Under the pieces are notes generated by a model. The model worked only from the letters and a program-made list of their open reading frames with translations. It did no database searches and was not told the DNA's origin. The position numbers and the translations under genes were made by a program. 64,000 bases of DNA, from positions 30,669 through 94,668 of the forward strand of contig JARGGH010000006.1 of assembly GCA_029210945.1 (NCBI GenBank), written 5' to 3'. The stretch comes from Anaerolineales bacterium (GTDB taxonomy: Bacteria; Chloroflexota; Anaerolineae; Anaerolineales; E44-bin32). This document shows, in pieces, positions 27,509-36,674 of the stretch. Positions within the stretch are counted from its first letter, which is position 1; each line of letters begins with the position of its first letter.

Positions 27509-27526
27509 TTCGAACCCAACGACAAG

Positions 27527-27556
27527 AAAAAAGCGCGGCGCCGGTGGGCGCCGCGC
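27527..27556 (-). terminator. Terminator of the NarL-type regulator gene
   Basis: A perfect 10-bp stem GCGCGGCGCC/GGCGCCGCGC at 27533-27556 with a GGTG loop. On the minus strand it is followed by TTTTTTCTTG, a classic intrinsic terminator; on the plus strand the T-tract is lacking. Confidence 0.85.
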
Positions 27557-27578
27557 AAGTCTATTGCGATCTAGCTTG

Positions 27579-28244
27579 CTAGAGGTAATCTTTCAGATTG
27601 TGCTCAACGGCGTAGGCGGCCGCTTCTGCTCGATTGCGAACATTGAGCTTCGAAAGGATGCTGCTGACATAATTGCGGACCGTCCCTTCGCCAAGATATA
27701 ACATCTCCGCAATCTGACGATTGGTCCGTCCCTCCGAGACGAGTTGGAGCACGTGCATCTCCTGCTGGGTGAGTTCAGCAAACGCGGAAGCTTCTTCCTC
27801 CCGGGCGGCTTTGCGGACCTCTTGAAACACACGCTGCGTGACCGCCGGATCGAGCAGTGCTTCGCCTCGCCCGATCGATTCGATCGCTTTTATCAGATCA
27901 TCTCCACCGATTTGTTTAAGGACGTAGCCAGCCGCACCTGCCCGGATCGCAGAGAACAGCATCTCGTCCTCTGCGTAAGAGGTGAGCATGATGACTTTCG
28001 TGTCGGGGAATTCCTCGGTGATGCGTTCGCATGCCTCGATGCCTGACCCACCTTTCAAGCGGATATCCATGACGACGACATCGGGCTCATGACCTTTGGT
28101 CTTTTCAACGGCTTCGTTTGCGCTGGATGCCTCGGCAACCACCTCAAACTCCGGGTGCTTATCAAGCAGCGCCTTCAATCCCAGTCGAACCACTTCATGA
28201 TCATCGACGAGCAATATTCTTTGGCGTGTCAAGGTTGTCCTCAT
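27579..28244 (-). CDS. NarL/LuxR-type response regulator
   Basis: A 221-residue two-domain regulator. The receiver has the acidic pair DD (LLVDDHEVV), the phospho-aspartate in [13 protein letters not shown], and the Thr/Lys switch residues (MLTSYAE, YVLKQIG). The C-terminal LuxR helix-turn-helix is intact ([43 protein letters not shown]). No HisKA_3-type kinase lies nearby, so it is an orphan in this window. It has its own terminator. Confidence 0.94.
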   Translation of the reverse strand: MRTTLTRQRILLVDDHEVVRLGLKALLDKHPEFEVVAEASSANEAVEKTKGHEPDVVVMDIRLKGGSGIEACERITEEFPDTKVIMLTSYAEDEMLFSAIRAGAAGYVLKQIGGDDLIKAIESIGRGEALLDPAVTQRVFQEVRKAAREEEASAFAELTQQEMHVLQLVSEGRTNRQIAEMLYLGEGTVRNYVSSILSKLNVRNRAEAAAYAVEHNLKDYL

Positions 28245-28274
28245 AATTCGCAGTTAAACCATCCAGAATTGTAA

Positions 28275-28306
28275 ACGATCCACGACAGCCTGACAACGTG
28301 GATCGT
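28275..28306 (-). terminator. Hairpin after the OmpR-type regulator gene
   Basis: A 10-bp perfect inverted repeat ACGATCCACG/CGTGGATCGT with a 12-nt loop. On the minus strand it is followed by TTTACAATTC, so it probably terminates the 34113-to-28350 gene run. The loop is long and the tail weak. Confidence 0.5.
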
Positions 28307-28349
28307 CGCAGCGGGACCGGTTTCGCGAGACGGCTTGCAGGCTGAGCCT

Positions 28350-29075
28350 CTAGGGGCTGCTTTCATCTCTGCGATAGTCCACGAATCGATAGCCGACGCC
28401 GCGCTCGGTCAGGATGTACTGCGGATTCGAAGGATTCTGTTCGAGTTTCTGCCTTAAGTAATTGACATAGAGGCGTAAGTAATGGGTTTCATCTCGATAT
28501 TCGTAGCCCCATACTTTTGCCAGCAGTTGTTCGTGCGGCACAACCCAGCCAGCATTCTTCACGAGATGATAGAGCAGGCGATACTCCGTAGGGCGGAGCT
28601 TGACCAATTCGCCTTCGACCCAGACCTCGCGACGATCGAAATCTATCTTGAGACGATCATCCACCTCGATGACATCGTGCACCGGTTGGGCGGGCATCTC
28701 AGTTCTGCGCAGGACTGCGCGCACCCGCGAAACCAGCTCGCGCGGGCTGAAGGGTTTGGTGATGTAATCATCGGCGCCAAGTTCTAATCCCCGCACGCGA
28801 TCTTCCTCCTCGCCTTTAGCGGTGAGCATGATCACGGGCACGGTCGAGATCTCGCGGATGAGACGCAGGGTTTCAAAGCCGTCCAGGCCCGGCATCATAA
28901 CGTCCAGCAGGATCATATCGGGCATCTGGTCCCGGAGCTGTTCGAGCGCTTCCGACCCTGACTCGGCTTCATAGACCTCAAAGCCATCGTGTTCGAGGTT
29001 CAGGCGGATGAAATGAATCATGCGCGGTTCATCGTCAACGACGAGGACTTTTCTCCGGCGGCTTGGATTTTCCAT
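28350..29075 (-). CDS. OmpR/PhoB-type response regulator
   Basis: A 241-residue regulator with an intact receiver (VVDDEPRM, phospho-Asp in [36 protein letters not shown]) and a winged-helix DNA-binding domain ([25 protein letters not shown]-like [26 protein letters not shown]). It begins 4 bp after the small 80-residue gene, so it belongs to the kinase/phosphatase/FHA run. No histidine kinase is adjacent; the soluble kinase at 15984-17564 is a class-compatible partner. Cross-talk from the Ser/Thr kinase is possible but not shown. Confidence 0.94.
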   Translation of the reverse strand: MENPSRRRKVLVVDDEPRMIHFIRLNLEHDGFEVYEAESGSEALEQLRDQMPDMILLDVMMPGLDGFETLRLIREISTVPVIMLTAKGEEEDRVRGLELGADDYITKPFSPRELVSRVRAVLRRTEMPAQPVHDVIEVDDRLKIDFDRREVWVEGELVKLRPTEYRLLYHLVKNAGWVVPHEQLLAKVWGYEYRDETHYLRLYVNYLRQKLEQNPSNPQYILTERGVGYRFVDYRRDESSP

Positions 29076-29079
29076 GCTT

Positions 29080-29322
29080 CTATTCTCGCACGAAGCCGAT
29101 TAGATCTTCGTCCTCACGCGTCGGGAGGATTTCGACAAAATTGATGCGGTGCATCGGCCAGATGACTGTCGTCACGGTTTCGTGCAGGTAGGGCAGATCC
29201 TTATCATCCCGTCGTCGCGGGTTGTTCACCGTGATGATCGAATCATCAGGATTTGGAAGTTCATCCATCTCACCGAGTACGGCTTCCTCGTTTGCGATGT
29301 GGACCAGTACGGTATATGCCAT
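29080..29322 (-). CDS. Small protein of unknown function (80 aa)
   Basis: An 80-residue protein ([20 protein letters not shown]) with AGGA about 7 bp before the ATG. It reads as a compact beta-rich domain with a charged [17 protein letters not shown] loop and no cysteine or membrane segment. It sits between the FHA gene and the OmpR-type regulator with short gaps (17 and 4 bp), which argues it is expressed. I do not recognise the family. Confidence 0.75.
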   Translation of the reverse strand: MAYTVLVHIANEEAVLGEMDELPNPDDSIITVNNPRRRDDKDLPYLHETVTTVIWPMHRINFVEILPTREDEDLIGFVRE

Positions 29323-29339
29323 GTTCTTTTCCTCTTAAA

Positions 29340-29849
29340 TCACTTTATGCGCGAGATGACCTGCATTCGCAATCTTCCGAGCTGGATGATATCTCCATGC
29401 TCCAGCGGTTCAGGTTGGTTGGGCAGGATGCGTTTGCCATTTACGATCGTGCCGTTCGCGCTTTCCAAATCTACTATGTGAGGTTCTTGCTCGTCAATTC
29501 GAAGTTCGGCGTGCATACGCGAGAGCCCGAAATCATACGCGTCGAAGCGGGAGAGATCGACATCAGGCAGGATCGCCTGCCCGTCAATCGATCGCCCCAA
29601 CGTGTAATTATCCCGACCGATCAGAGAAATAATTTCGCCGGTCGAGATGATGCGCAAACCGATCAGCGCGCCGGATGAGAGCTCCGGCCCGGGAGGGGTA
29701 GGCCTGGTAGTCTTGGCCTCTTCCCGCATCCGGTCTTTGGAGATCGTTTTCGTAGGCATCGGGCTGACATGCACCAGCCGCGTACCGCATTCACTGCAGA
29801 AGAGTGTGCCTACAAATTCTCGGTGGTTGCACGTGGGGCATTCGATCAT
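29340..29849 (-). CDS. Zinc-ribbon FHA-domain protein
   Basis: A 169-residue protein with an N-terminal zinc ribbon (CPTCNHREF, CSECGTRL), a basic Thr/Pro linker, and an FHA domain (about residues 70-165). The FHA core is visible: YTLGRS, the SRMHAEL block that contacts phosphothreonine, and ESANGTIVNGKRI. It should bind Thr-phosphorylated partners of the nearby kinase. ATG overlaps the upstream J-domain/VWA stop by 4 bp, so it is coupled to that gene. Confidence 0.93.
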   Translation of the reverse strand: MIECPTCNHREFVGTLFCSECGTRLVHVSPMPTKTISKDRMREEAKTTRPTPPGPELSSGALIGLRIISTGEIISLIGRDNYTLGRSIDGQAILPDVDLSRFDAYDFGLSRMHAELRIDEQEPHIVDLESANGTIVNGKRILPNQPEPLEHGDIIQLGRLRMQVISRIK

Positions 29850-31324
29850 GATTTTATCGATGGCGCCGGCAAGAGCAATGCCCGTGTACCGTACTTGAGT
29901 GTTTTCTCGCCTTCCTCCGATAACTTCTTGGACTTCGAGATTGTCACAGCTTCGTTCAACGCTGTCTTAGCGAGCTCTCGTTCTCCGGCCGCAAGCAATT
30001 GTGTGGCAAGATTCTCAAGGCGCCGGGCGGCTTTGGCCGATTCGCCTAATTCAGCCTCGTGGCGGGCTTTCTCCTGCTGCTTATACAGTGATAACAGATT
30101 TAAAGCGGAGGCAATTTCCTTCGGTGGGGGGTCCAGTTCCGGTTCATCTGTCAGCGGAAGCTCGATCGTAATCGGCACGATAGCTTGCTCGAGGCTGCGC
30201 CCAACGAGTTCGCCCGTAACATTCAACTGTGCGATAGTCAACTGCTCCAGACTGGGAGTGGGGTGAATGACCATCTCCATCAGCAGCCGGATTGATGATT
30301 TTTTTGGTAAATTTCCTAATGTAACTGGCAGTGTATCAGCGAGCGGCATCGGCTCAGGGAGCAAGCGGAACATATCGCGTAAATCGACTGACTGGCCCGT
30401 CGCGCCTTCGATGCGGACTTTCTTCGCGATGATCTGGCTGAGATCATCGTAGATCCCGGAGAGCAGATCGGTGACCGCTCTTGGGGTGTTCAAAAAGAGC
30501 ACATTTCCACCCGTCTTGCTCGACAGCTCGTCGAGAAAGCGGTCGCTCCAATCGGATCCGATGCCCACACCATTGATCGTGATGCCGTGCTTTACAGCCT
30601 GGTCCGCCAACTCGAAGCACAACTCCTCATCCCCGTAGGTCCGGCCGTCGGTGAGCAGGACGACATGGTTCACGCCTTCCCGGTTGTAGTTGCGGTGCAG
30701 TTCTTCAAGACCAAGAGACAAGCCCTGGGCAATCTCGGTCCCCCCGAAAGCCTGCATCAGGCTCAAACGGGCGCGTGCGGCCTGAAGGTCTTTGGATTGA
30801 TCGGGAGAAACGATGACTTCCGCCTTGTCGCTAAATGCGACGACGGCGGCCTTGTCCTCCGCCTGCAGATCGCGCAAGATCGTCGTGACGGCGGATCGGA
30901 CCTGGTCGAGACGCTCTCCCTGCATAGAGGTGGAGCGATCGATGACAATGCTAAGGTTAATCGGTGGTCGATAATCGGGGAGCTGATCCGAACCCTTGAT
31001 ATCGATCATCACGTAATGCACCTGGGGCTCGTCCAATTTCAGTAGTGCTGGCTTGCTGTTTTGGATTGTGTAGGAAAACGGGGCTTCGGCGGCGAGTTTT
31101 TCTTCGAGTTCGGCAAGCTCAAGATCGTAGGCAGCCCGGCTCTCGGCGTCGATCAGCGTTTCGTAAGCCTGGCTGATCTCCAGGAACATTTCGGTCTCGC
31201 CGGGGGCAATATTCTTGTCCGGGTGGAGCTTCTGGGCGGCTTCACGATAGGCCCGGCGCAGCTGCTCGGGCGTGGCATTCCTCGGTACACCTAGAAGCGC
31301 ATAGAAATCCTTCCCGGCCTCCAC
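29846..31324 (-). CDS. J-domain/von Willebrand factor A fusion protein
   Basis: A protein of about 492 residues. Residues 5-70 form a DnaJ J-domain with His34-Pro35-Asp36 intact, so it can stimulate a DnaK ATPase. A VWA domain follows with the MIDAS motif Asp129-x-Ser131-x-Ser133 (DRSTSMQG) and the later TDGRTYGDE. The C-terminal part is beta-rich then helical (KQQEKARHEAELGESAKAAR). GTG 31324 is preferred because GAGAGGGG lies just upstream; TTG 31336 would overlap the phosphatase stop as TTGA but has no ribosome site. The pairing with PP2C, kinase and FHA genes suggests a phospho-regulated chaperone or metal-binding assembly. Confidence 0.9.
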   Translation of the reverse strand: MEAGKDFYALLGVPRNATPEQLRRAYREAAQKLHPDKNIAPGETEMFLEISQAYETLIDAESRAAYDLELAELEEKLAAEAPFSYTIQNSKPALLKLDEPQVHYVMIDIKGSDQLPDYRPPINLSIVIDRSTSMQGERLDQVRSAVTTILRDLQAEDKAAVVAFSDKAEVIVSPDQSKDLQAARARLSLMQAFGGTEIAQGLSLGLEELHRNYNREGVNHVVLLTDGRTYGDEELCFELADQAVKHGITINGVGIGSDWSDRFLDELSSKTGGNVLFLNTPRAVTDLLSGIYDDLSQIIAKKVRIEGATGQSVDLRDMFRLLPEPMPLADTLPVTLGNLPKKSSIRLLMEMVIHPTPSLEQLTIAQLNVTGELVGRSLEQAIVPITIELPLTDEPELDPPPKEIASALNLLSLYKQQEKARHEAELGESAKAARRLENLATQLLAAGERELAKTALNEAVTISKSKKLSEEGEKTLKYGTRALLLPAPSIKS

Positions 31325-31332
31325 GTCCCCTC

Positions 31333-32211
31333 TCAATCTGATGGGAAGCGGACCAGGATCACGGTGATATTATCTGGTCCCCCGGCGGCGTTGGCGGCGT
31401 CGACTAGTTTCTCACAGGCGATCTGTGGCGATGGCGCCACGTCAATGATCGCCTTCATGCGTTCGTCACCCAGGACCCCCCACAACCCATCGGAGCAGAC
31501 CATCAGGTAACCACCCCGCGGGGTGGGCATGCTCGAGACATCCACCTCCAGGTTAGCTCCCTGGCCGATTGCGCGGTAGAGCACGTTCCGCTGGGGATGC
31601 ACAGCAGCTTCTTCTGCCGTTAGCTGGCCCAGTTCACGCAGCCGCTCGACCAGGCTGTGATCGCGGGTAAGGACCTCTGTATGTCCATCTTGCAGCAGGT
31701 AAGCCCGGCTGTCGCCAACATGCCCGATCGTGATCTGCTGGCCTAGCATCACGACTGCGGTCAGGGTGGTCCCGCCGCCAGGGACTTGCTCTACCACTGC
31801 TTGGTTCGCTTGCTCGATTGCGCCGCGAAGCAGGTCCTGGAGGGGTTTCATCTCATTCTCGCCATCTGCTCCTAGCATCTGGACGATTGTCTGTTCGGTG
31901 ACCGTACGGGCAACCGTGCGGATGGATACCGCGCTGGCGACCTCTCCAGCACGATGACCGCCCATCCCGTCCGCGACGACAAAAAGCCCGAAGTTCGGGG
32001 GTGAGGGATCACCGGTGGCCGAACTGTTGATCACGAGAAGAGCGTCTTCGTTATGGCTACGCTCGATGCCAGTTGATTGCCCGGTGCCGATGATAATCTG
32101 GCGCACGTCATCAGGGACCGTCACAACCGGGCGTTGGGGGCGTTCGATTTCTCCCGTCGGGGTTGCCTTGCTTTTGAAGAATGATTTGATGACTTCAATC
32201 AAGGATGCCAT
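31333..32211 (-). CDS. PP2C-family Ser/Thr protein phosphatase
   Basis: A 292-residue metal-dependent phosphatase. The metal-binding motifs are VVADGMGGHRAGEVAS, GDSRAYLLQDG, LMVCSDGLWG and GGPDNITVILV. A basic N-terminal stretch of about 35 residues precedes the domain; there is no membrane helix. It lies directly after the kinase-propeller gene (30 bp) and just before the J-domain/VWA gene, so it most likely reverses that kinase's phosphorylation. Confidence 0.95.
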   Translation of the reverse strand: MASLIEVIKSFFKSKATPTGEIERPQRPVVTVPDDVRQIIIGTGQSTGIERSHNEDALLVINSSATGDPSPPNFGLFVVADGMGGHRAGEVASAVSIRTVARTVTEQTIVQMLGADGENEMKPLQDLLRGAIEQANQAVVEQVPGGGTTLTAVVMLGQQITIGHVGDSRAYLLQDGHTEVLTRDHSLVERLRELGQLTAEEAAVHPQRNVLYRAIGQGANLEVDVSSMPTPRGGYLMVCSDGLWGVLGDERMKAIIDVAPSPQIACEKLVDAANAAGGPDNITVILVRFPSD

Positions 32212-32241
32212 TTACTTTAAGATCCCATTATCTTTCCTGGC

Positions 32242-34113
32242 TCAGGCAAGTAAAGCATAGAGCTTATGATCTGTCGAGCCGATGTAGACGACATTGTCCT
32301 TAATGACCGGGGTCCCCGTGATAGGACCCTCGGTATGGAATCGCCAGCGCAGCCGTCCGCTTTTGAAATCCAGGCAGTAGAACGAGCCGTCGACTGAACC
32401 GCAGTACACGCTTCCCTGGTGCACGACTGGCGACCCGGTTACCTGGTGATCGGTTTCGTAGCGCCAGACCTCACGTGCGTGGCGCGCGTCGATGGCGTAG
32501 ATGTTGTTATCCCCGCAGCCGACGTATAGAAGGCCGTCTTCAATGGCCGGTGTGGAAATCGTCGCGCCGCCCATACGGAAGCGCCAGACCTGCCAGCCAT
32601 TTTCTGCTTCGAGCGCATAGAATGTCCAATCCCGAGAGCCGAAAAAGACCAGGCCGTTTTCGATGAGCGGCGAGGAAGTTATCGCCCGTTTTGCCTTCTG
32701 GCGCCACTTGAGTTCACCTTTGAAATCATAGCAGTAGAAATCGCCGCTCTCGCACCCGAAGTAAACACGCTCATTCTCGACTACCGGCGAAGACCAGATT
32801 GGTGCATTCGCTTCGACCCGCCAGGCGCGCCGCCCGTTCACCTGGTTGACGACATGCAGTTTGCGATCGTCTGAGCCGATGAATACATGTCCATCCGAGA
32901 GCGCCGGGGATGACCGGATCGGTCCTTCTGCGTAATATGTCCAGACAATCCCGCCACGATTGGCGGTGATGGCGTAGAGGCGACTGTCCTCGGATCCGAC
33001 AAAAATGACCCCGTCTTCGGCGGCGGGTTTTCCGGTAATGCCCCCCTCGGTGGCGAATTTCCATTGGAATTCACCCTCGTCAGCTGAGAGGGCATAAATG
33101 TTGTTGTCGTAGCAGCCGATATAAATCGTGTCTTTATAGAGCAGCGGGCTGCCGCGGATCTCATCCTCACATCTGAAGGACCAGAGTTCTTCAACTGTCG
33201 AGGAATGCTTGATGACCGAGGCGAACGATTCTTTGCTCAGCAATCCGGTACGTTTGGCGGAGGAGATGAGCGCCTCTTTCATGACCGCGGCGCTCGGGTA
33301 GCGATCTTTCGGATCGTATGAGAGCGCAACCTCAATTACGTGTTCCAATTCTGGAGAGACGAGCTGGTTGTAATCGCGGATCGGGCGCTCAGCGAACGAG
33401 AAAGGCGCTTCTACGCGCGGGTCTTTTTTGGTCAGCAGGTGGTGCAGCGTTGCGCCTAGTGCATAGACATCACCAGTTGGAGAAGCTTCTCCCCGGTATT
33501 GTTCCGGGGGCGAGTAGCCTTCTGTGCCGATCATCGTGCCTTTCTCGCCGGGCTGGAAATGTCGGGCAATGCCGAAATCGATCAAGCGGATATGGCTGTG
33601 CTGATCGATCATCACGTTGGAAGGTTTCATGTCCCGGAAGATGATCGGTTGTGGCTGGTGGTTATGTAGATAATGCAGAACGTCACACAGTTCGATCGCC
33701 CAACCCACTACGCGTTCTTCTGGAATGAAATCGTCCACTTCAGCGAGGATCTCCTCGAGATCCTGGCCATCGATGAATTCCATGACCAGATAGGAACGGT
33801 TTTTATGAGTGAAGTTGTCGTAGATCGTCGGGATTGCAGGATGAGATAACGTCGCCAGCAGGTCTGCTTCACGCTCGAAATTCCGTACGACCATGTCGTA
33901 CATATTCTGATCCGCGACGAGATTGACCATCTCTTTGATGGCGACGAGTTTGGTGACGTTTGGAAAATGAAGGTCACGTCCTTTATAGACGGAGCTCATG
34001 CCGCCTTGACCGAGCATGCCCAGGATCAGATAGCGGTCTTCGAGCGTCGTGCCTGACTGTAAACGGTCAGGTCCGTCTGTGCCTTCGCCAAATTTTCTTG
34101 TGTCTCTCTGCAT
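32242..34113 (-). CDS. Ser/Thr protein kinase fused to a PQQ-type beta-propeller
   Basis: A 623-residue protein. Residues about 25-290 are a Ser/Thr kinase (GQGGMSSVYKG, VAIKEM, RDMKPSN catalytic loop, LIDFGIARHF). From about residue 305 to the end run some seven to eight repeats of the type GSPLLYKDTIYIGCYDNNIYALSA, a PQQ-like propeller. No membrane helix lies between them, so the propeller is probably cytoplasmic and acts as a sensor or scaffold. The start is ATG 34113, because the GTG at 34152 lies upstream of a TATAAT. It leads the kinase-phosphatase-VWA-FHA run. Confidence 0.93.
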   Translation of the reverse strand: MQRDTRKFGEGTDGPDRLQSGTTLEDRYLILGMLGQGGMSSVYKGRDLHFPNVTKLVAIKEMVNLVADQNMYDMVVRNFEREADLLATLSHPAIPTIYDNFTHKNRSYLVMEFIDGQDLEEILAEVDDFIPEERVVGWAIELCDVLHYLHNHQPQPIIFRDMKPSNVMIDQHSHIRLIDFGIARHFQPGEKGTMIGTEGYSPPEQYRGEASPTGDVYALGATLHHLLTKKDPRVEAPFSFAERPIRDYNQLVSPELEHVIEVALSYDPKDRYPSAAVMKEALISSAKRTGLLSKESFASVIKHSSTVEELWSFRCEDEIRGSPLLYKDTIYIGCYDNNIYALSADEGEFQWKFATEGGITGKPAAEDGVIFVGSEDSRLYAITANRGGIVWTYYAEGPIRSSPALSDGHVFIGSDDRKLHVVNQVNGRRAWRVEANAPIWSSPVVENERVYFGCESGDFYCYDFKGELKWRQKAKRAITSSPLIENGLVFFGSRDWTFYALEAENGWQVWRFRMGGATISTPAIEDGLLYVGCGDNNIYAIDARHAREVWRYETDHQVTGSPVVHQGSVYCGSVDGSFYCLDFKSGRLRWRFHTEGPITGTPVIKDNVVYIGSTDHKLYALLA

Positions 34114-34131
34114 TTTTCGTTTCTCGACCGG

Positions 34132-34159
34132 ATTATAGCACGTGTGAATCACCCCGCAA
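34132..34159 (-). promoter_or_regulatory. Sigma70-type promoter of the kinase/phosphatase run
   Basis: Minus strand: TTGCGG (34154-34159), 16 bp, TATAAT (34132-34137), ending 18 bp before the chosen ATG. Confidence 0.6.
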
Positions 34160-34210
34160 TTAGGCGATAGATCCTGTTGCGACCTGGTTCGTACCAGGTG
34201 ATCTGAAAGG

Positions 34211-35230
34211 TCAGGCTACACGTTGCAAGAGTCGTGCGGCAAGCGATGCAAGCTGCGAACCGGCAGGGTCGCGGGGGTTGGCGGACTGGAGGGCGGAGGT
34301 CGCATTGTCAGTGTAACGTTTTGCCCATTCGGCGGTGTAGTCACGAGATCCAGTTTCTTCGAGCAGTTGTTTCATCCTCTCGATCACATCGTCGGTTAGT
34401 GGTACGCTGGCCCATGCTCTTCGGAATTCGGGTGAATTTTGAAGGCCGTGAATGATCGGGAGTGTCTTCTTCTTCGTGCGCAGATCATCGGCGCTGGATT
34501 TGCCGGTACTTTCACTCTCGCCCCAGACGCCCAAAAGGTCGTCGATGACCTGGAAGGCAAGCCCGAGGTTTTCACCAAAACGTTTGAAAGCGCCGACCCG
34601 ATCCTGGTCAGCGGGCGAGAGCAGCGCACCGATCTGGCACGCCGCCCCGATCAACGCGGCGGTTTTGCCGCCGATCATGCTCATGTAGATTTCAGTTTGG
34701 ACTTGCTCGGCTGATTCAAATGCTATGTCAAGGTTCTGGCCGCGGGTAAGTGCGAGGGAGGTCTCATTGAGAATCTGGTCGACCATTAGAATTTTTCTGG
34801 CCGGGATACCGTGGTCGAGCATCCGGAGTGCTGATAGATGGGAGAGCGCGAAGACCGCATCTCCTGTGTTGATCGCCTGGGCGCTGCCCCAGACTTTCCA
34901 AACGGATGGGCGACCGCGGCGCAGCTCACTTCGATCCTGGATGTCATCGTGGATCAGCGAGAAATTATGAACCCACTCGATGGCTGAAGCCGCCGGCAGA
35001 GCGCTTCGCCAATCACCACCAGCTGCCTGACAGCAAAGCAATGTGAGGAGCGGCCGGATCCGCTTCCCGCTGATCTGCTCTGGATCGCTCCAGCCGAGGT
35101 GGTAGGCGATCATCTCGGAGATCGCTGGGCCAAGATGTTCACCGGCTGAGGCCAGTGATGCTTGCAGGTCTTCTTGAAGAGCCGAAAGCATCTGGTTGGA
35201 TAGCTCGTCGGCGGTCCCTGCTCTGCCCAT
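34211..35230 (-). CDS. Polyprenyl synthetase (geranylgeranyl/farnesyl diphosphate synthase type)
   Basis: A 339-residue trans-prenyltransferase. The first aspartate-rich motif is LIHDDIQDRSELRRG and the second is FQVIDDLLGVWG, with GKSSADDLRTKKKTLP after it. It condenses IPP onto allylic diphosphates; the product length (C15-C20 or longer) cannot be fixed. Its ATG shares one base with the IPP isomerase stop, so substrate supply and use are coupled. The likely use is quinone side chains, carotenoids or undecaprenyl precursors. Confidence 0.93.
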   Translation of the reverse strand: MGRAGTADELSNQMLSALQEDLQASLASAGEHLGPAISEMIAYHLGWSDPEQISGKRIRPLLTLLCCQAAGGDWRSALPAASAIEWVHNFSLIHDDIQDRSELRRGRPSVWKVWGSAQAINTGDAVFALSHLSALRMLDHGIPARKILMVDQILNETSLALTRGQNLDIAFESAEQVQTEIYMSMIGGKTAALIGAACQIGALLSPADQDRVGAFKRFGENLGLAFQVIDDLLGVWGESESTGKSSADDLRTKKKTLPIIHGLQNSPEFRRAWASVPLTDDVIERMKQLLEETGSRDYTAEWAKRYTDNATSALQSANPRDPAGSQLASLAARLLQRVA

Positions 35231-36255
35231 CAGCGGCTCAACCTGGTCGTATCCAACTCGACGATCGCCGCTGATGAGGTTGCGAACATGGTTAACTGGA
35301 GCTGCTTACGTGTGAGGTGGATGCGATCGACCACAGCTTCTGATGACTGCGCGGCGGCTTTCAGGAATTGCCCCGCCATCCCACCCAGGTTTGCCCCGAG
35401 CGCGATGCATTTGGCCAGATCGATACCGTCCCTGATACCGCCTGATGCGATCAGCGGGGTATCGGGAAGAGCAGAGCGCACGTCCTGGACAGCATGCACC
35501 GTCGGCAAGCCCCAGGCGATGAAGCTGCCCGCTAATTCAGCCTGGTTTTCACTGAGGGCACGGTGCATCTCGACCTGCGACCAGGATGTCCCGCCTGCGC
35601 CGGCGACATCAATCGCTGCAACTCCGGCCTCCACAAGTTTGCGAGCGACCTCGCCGGAGATCCCCCAGCCAACTTCTTTGGCGATCACGGGTTTCCCGAG
35701 CGTGCTGCAAACGGATTCAATCTTTCTTAGCAGTCCAGAGAAGTTCGTGTCACCTTCAGGCTGGAGGGCTTCCTGCAGCGGGTTGAGATGCAGAATGAGC
35801 GCATCCGCATCGATCATCTCGACGGCGCGTTTGCAGTCATCGGGTGTGAGACCATAATTCAACTGGACTGCCCCAAGGTTCGCAAAGAGGATGATATCGG
35901 GCGCGAGATCGCGTACCTGGAAGCTGCTGACAAACCGGTCATCTTCCAGCGCCGCGCGCTGAGATCCAACCCCCATCGCAATCCTGGTTTGTTGCGCGGC
36001 TTCCGCCAGTCTGCGATTAATCGGAGTGACATCGAGCGCGCCACCCGTCATTGATGAAATCAAGATGGGAGCGCTCAGTGTCTTGCCGAAGAAGGTCGAG
36101 GTCGTATCGACTTCCTGAAGATCCAATTCGGGCAGCGCGACGTGCTTGAAACGGATTGCCTCCAGGCCGGTCGTCAGGCCGGAGCGCACGTCCTCTTCGA
36201 GATTGATCCGGACATGATCGCTTTTCCGCTGAGAGGTTCGCGTAACTTTGGTCAT
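35230..36255 (-). CDS. fni: Type 2 isopentenyl-diphosphate delta-isomerase
   Basis: A 341-residue FMN-dependent isomerase interconverting IPP and DMAPP. Family blocks visible are [66 protein letters not shown], the glycine-rich [10 protein letters not shown] and [20 protein letters not shown] lies about 10 bp before the ATG, and a near-consensus promoter precedes it. Type 2 enzymes are common in Chloroflexota. It is followed by the prenyl synthase in a one-base overlap. Confidence 0.95.
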   Translation of the reverse strand: MTKVTRTSQRKSDHVRINLEEDVRSGLTTGLEAIRFKHVALPELDLQEVDTTSTFFGKTLSAPILISSMTGGALDVTPINRRLAEAAQQTRIAMGVGSQRAALEDDRFVSSFQVRDLAPDIILFANLGAVQLNYGLTPDDCKRAVEMIDADALILHLNPLQEALQPEGDTNFSGLLRKIESVCSTLGKPVIAKEVGWGISGEVARKLVEAGVAAIDVAGAGGTSWSQVEMHRALSENQAELAGSFIAWGLPTVHAVQDVRSALPDTPLIASGGIRDGIDLAKCIALGANLGGMAGQFLKAAAQSSEAVVDRIHLTRKQLQLTMFATSSAAIVELDTTRLSR

Positions 36256-36285
36256 ATCGTGGTGTTCCTAGTGTGAGAGAAAGCC

Positions 36286-36314
36286 ATCATACTGGCCCTG
36301 ATGGTGCGTGTCAA
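36286..36314 (-). promoter_or_regulatory. fni promoter
   Basis: Minus strand consensus TTGACA (36309-36314), 17 bp, TATGAT (36286-36291), reading into fni with a leader of about 25 nt. Confidence 0.65.
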
Positions 36315-36315
36315 C

Positions 36316-36344
36316 TTGATCAGCGGGACAACGTCGATTACAAT
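36316..36344 (+). promoter_or_regulatory. acpP promoter
   Basis: Plus strand TTGATC (36316-36321), 17 bp, TACAAT (36339-36344), about 35 bp before acpP. Its -35 is one base away from the -35 of the divergent fni promoter. Confidence 0.6.
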
Positions 36345-36379
36345 CCAGCAGCACGCCACGGATGAAAAGGAGACAACTC

Positions 36380-36616
36380 ATGGCTGATACGTTTGAAGAT
36401 ATCAAGGAAATCATCGTTGAATTACTCGGTGTCGAAGAGGATAAAGTCGCTCCAGATGCCAAGTTCCGTGAAGACCTTGAAGCCGACTCCCTCGACCTGG
36501 TCGAATTGATCATGGCTTTTGAGGAAAAGTTCGGCGGCGAAATCTCGGATGAGGATGCTCAGAGCATCACGACGGTCGGTGAAGCAGTGTCCTATATTGA
36601 AGAGCACTTGAAGTAA
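36380..36616 (+). CDS. acpP: Acyl carrier protein
   Basis: A 78-residue acidic four-helix carrier. Ser37 in [18 protein letters not shown] is the phosphopantetheine attachment site of the DSL motif. It shuttles acyl chains in fatty-acid synthesis and serves PlsX and FabF, encoded at 56989-59257. ATG 36380 has AAAAGGAG 7 bp upstream; the frame's earlier ATG (36362) precedes that ribosome site and is not used. It has its own promoter and terminator, as a highly expressed single gene would. Confidence 0.97.
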   Translation: MADTFEDIKEIIVELLGVEEDKVAPDAKFREDLEADSLDLVELIMAFEEKFGGEISDEDAQSITTVGEAVSYIEEHLK

Positions 36617-36649
36617 TTCAAGGGGGGCAGCAAGGATCGATAGGGTTAG

Positions 36650-36671
36650 ACGGGCTGGAATTCCAGCCCGT
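36650..36671. terminator. Bidirectional terminator after acpP
   Basis: A perfect palindrome ACGGGCTGGAATTCCAGCCCGT followed by TTTCCTATTT, located between the convergent acpP and chelatase-type genes. Confidence 0.8.
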
Positions 36672-36674
36672 TTC

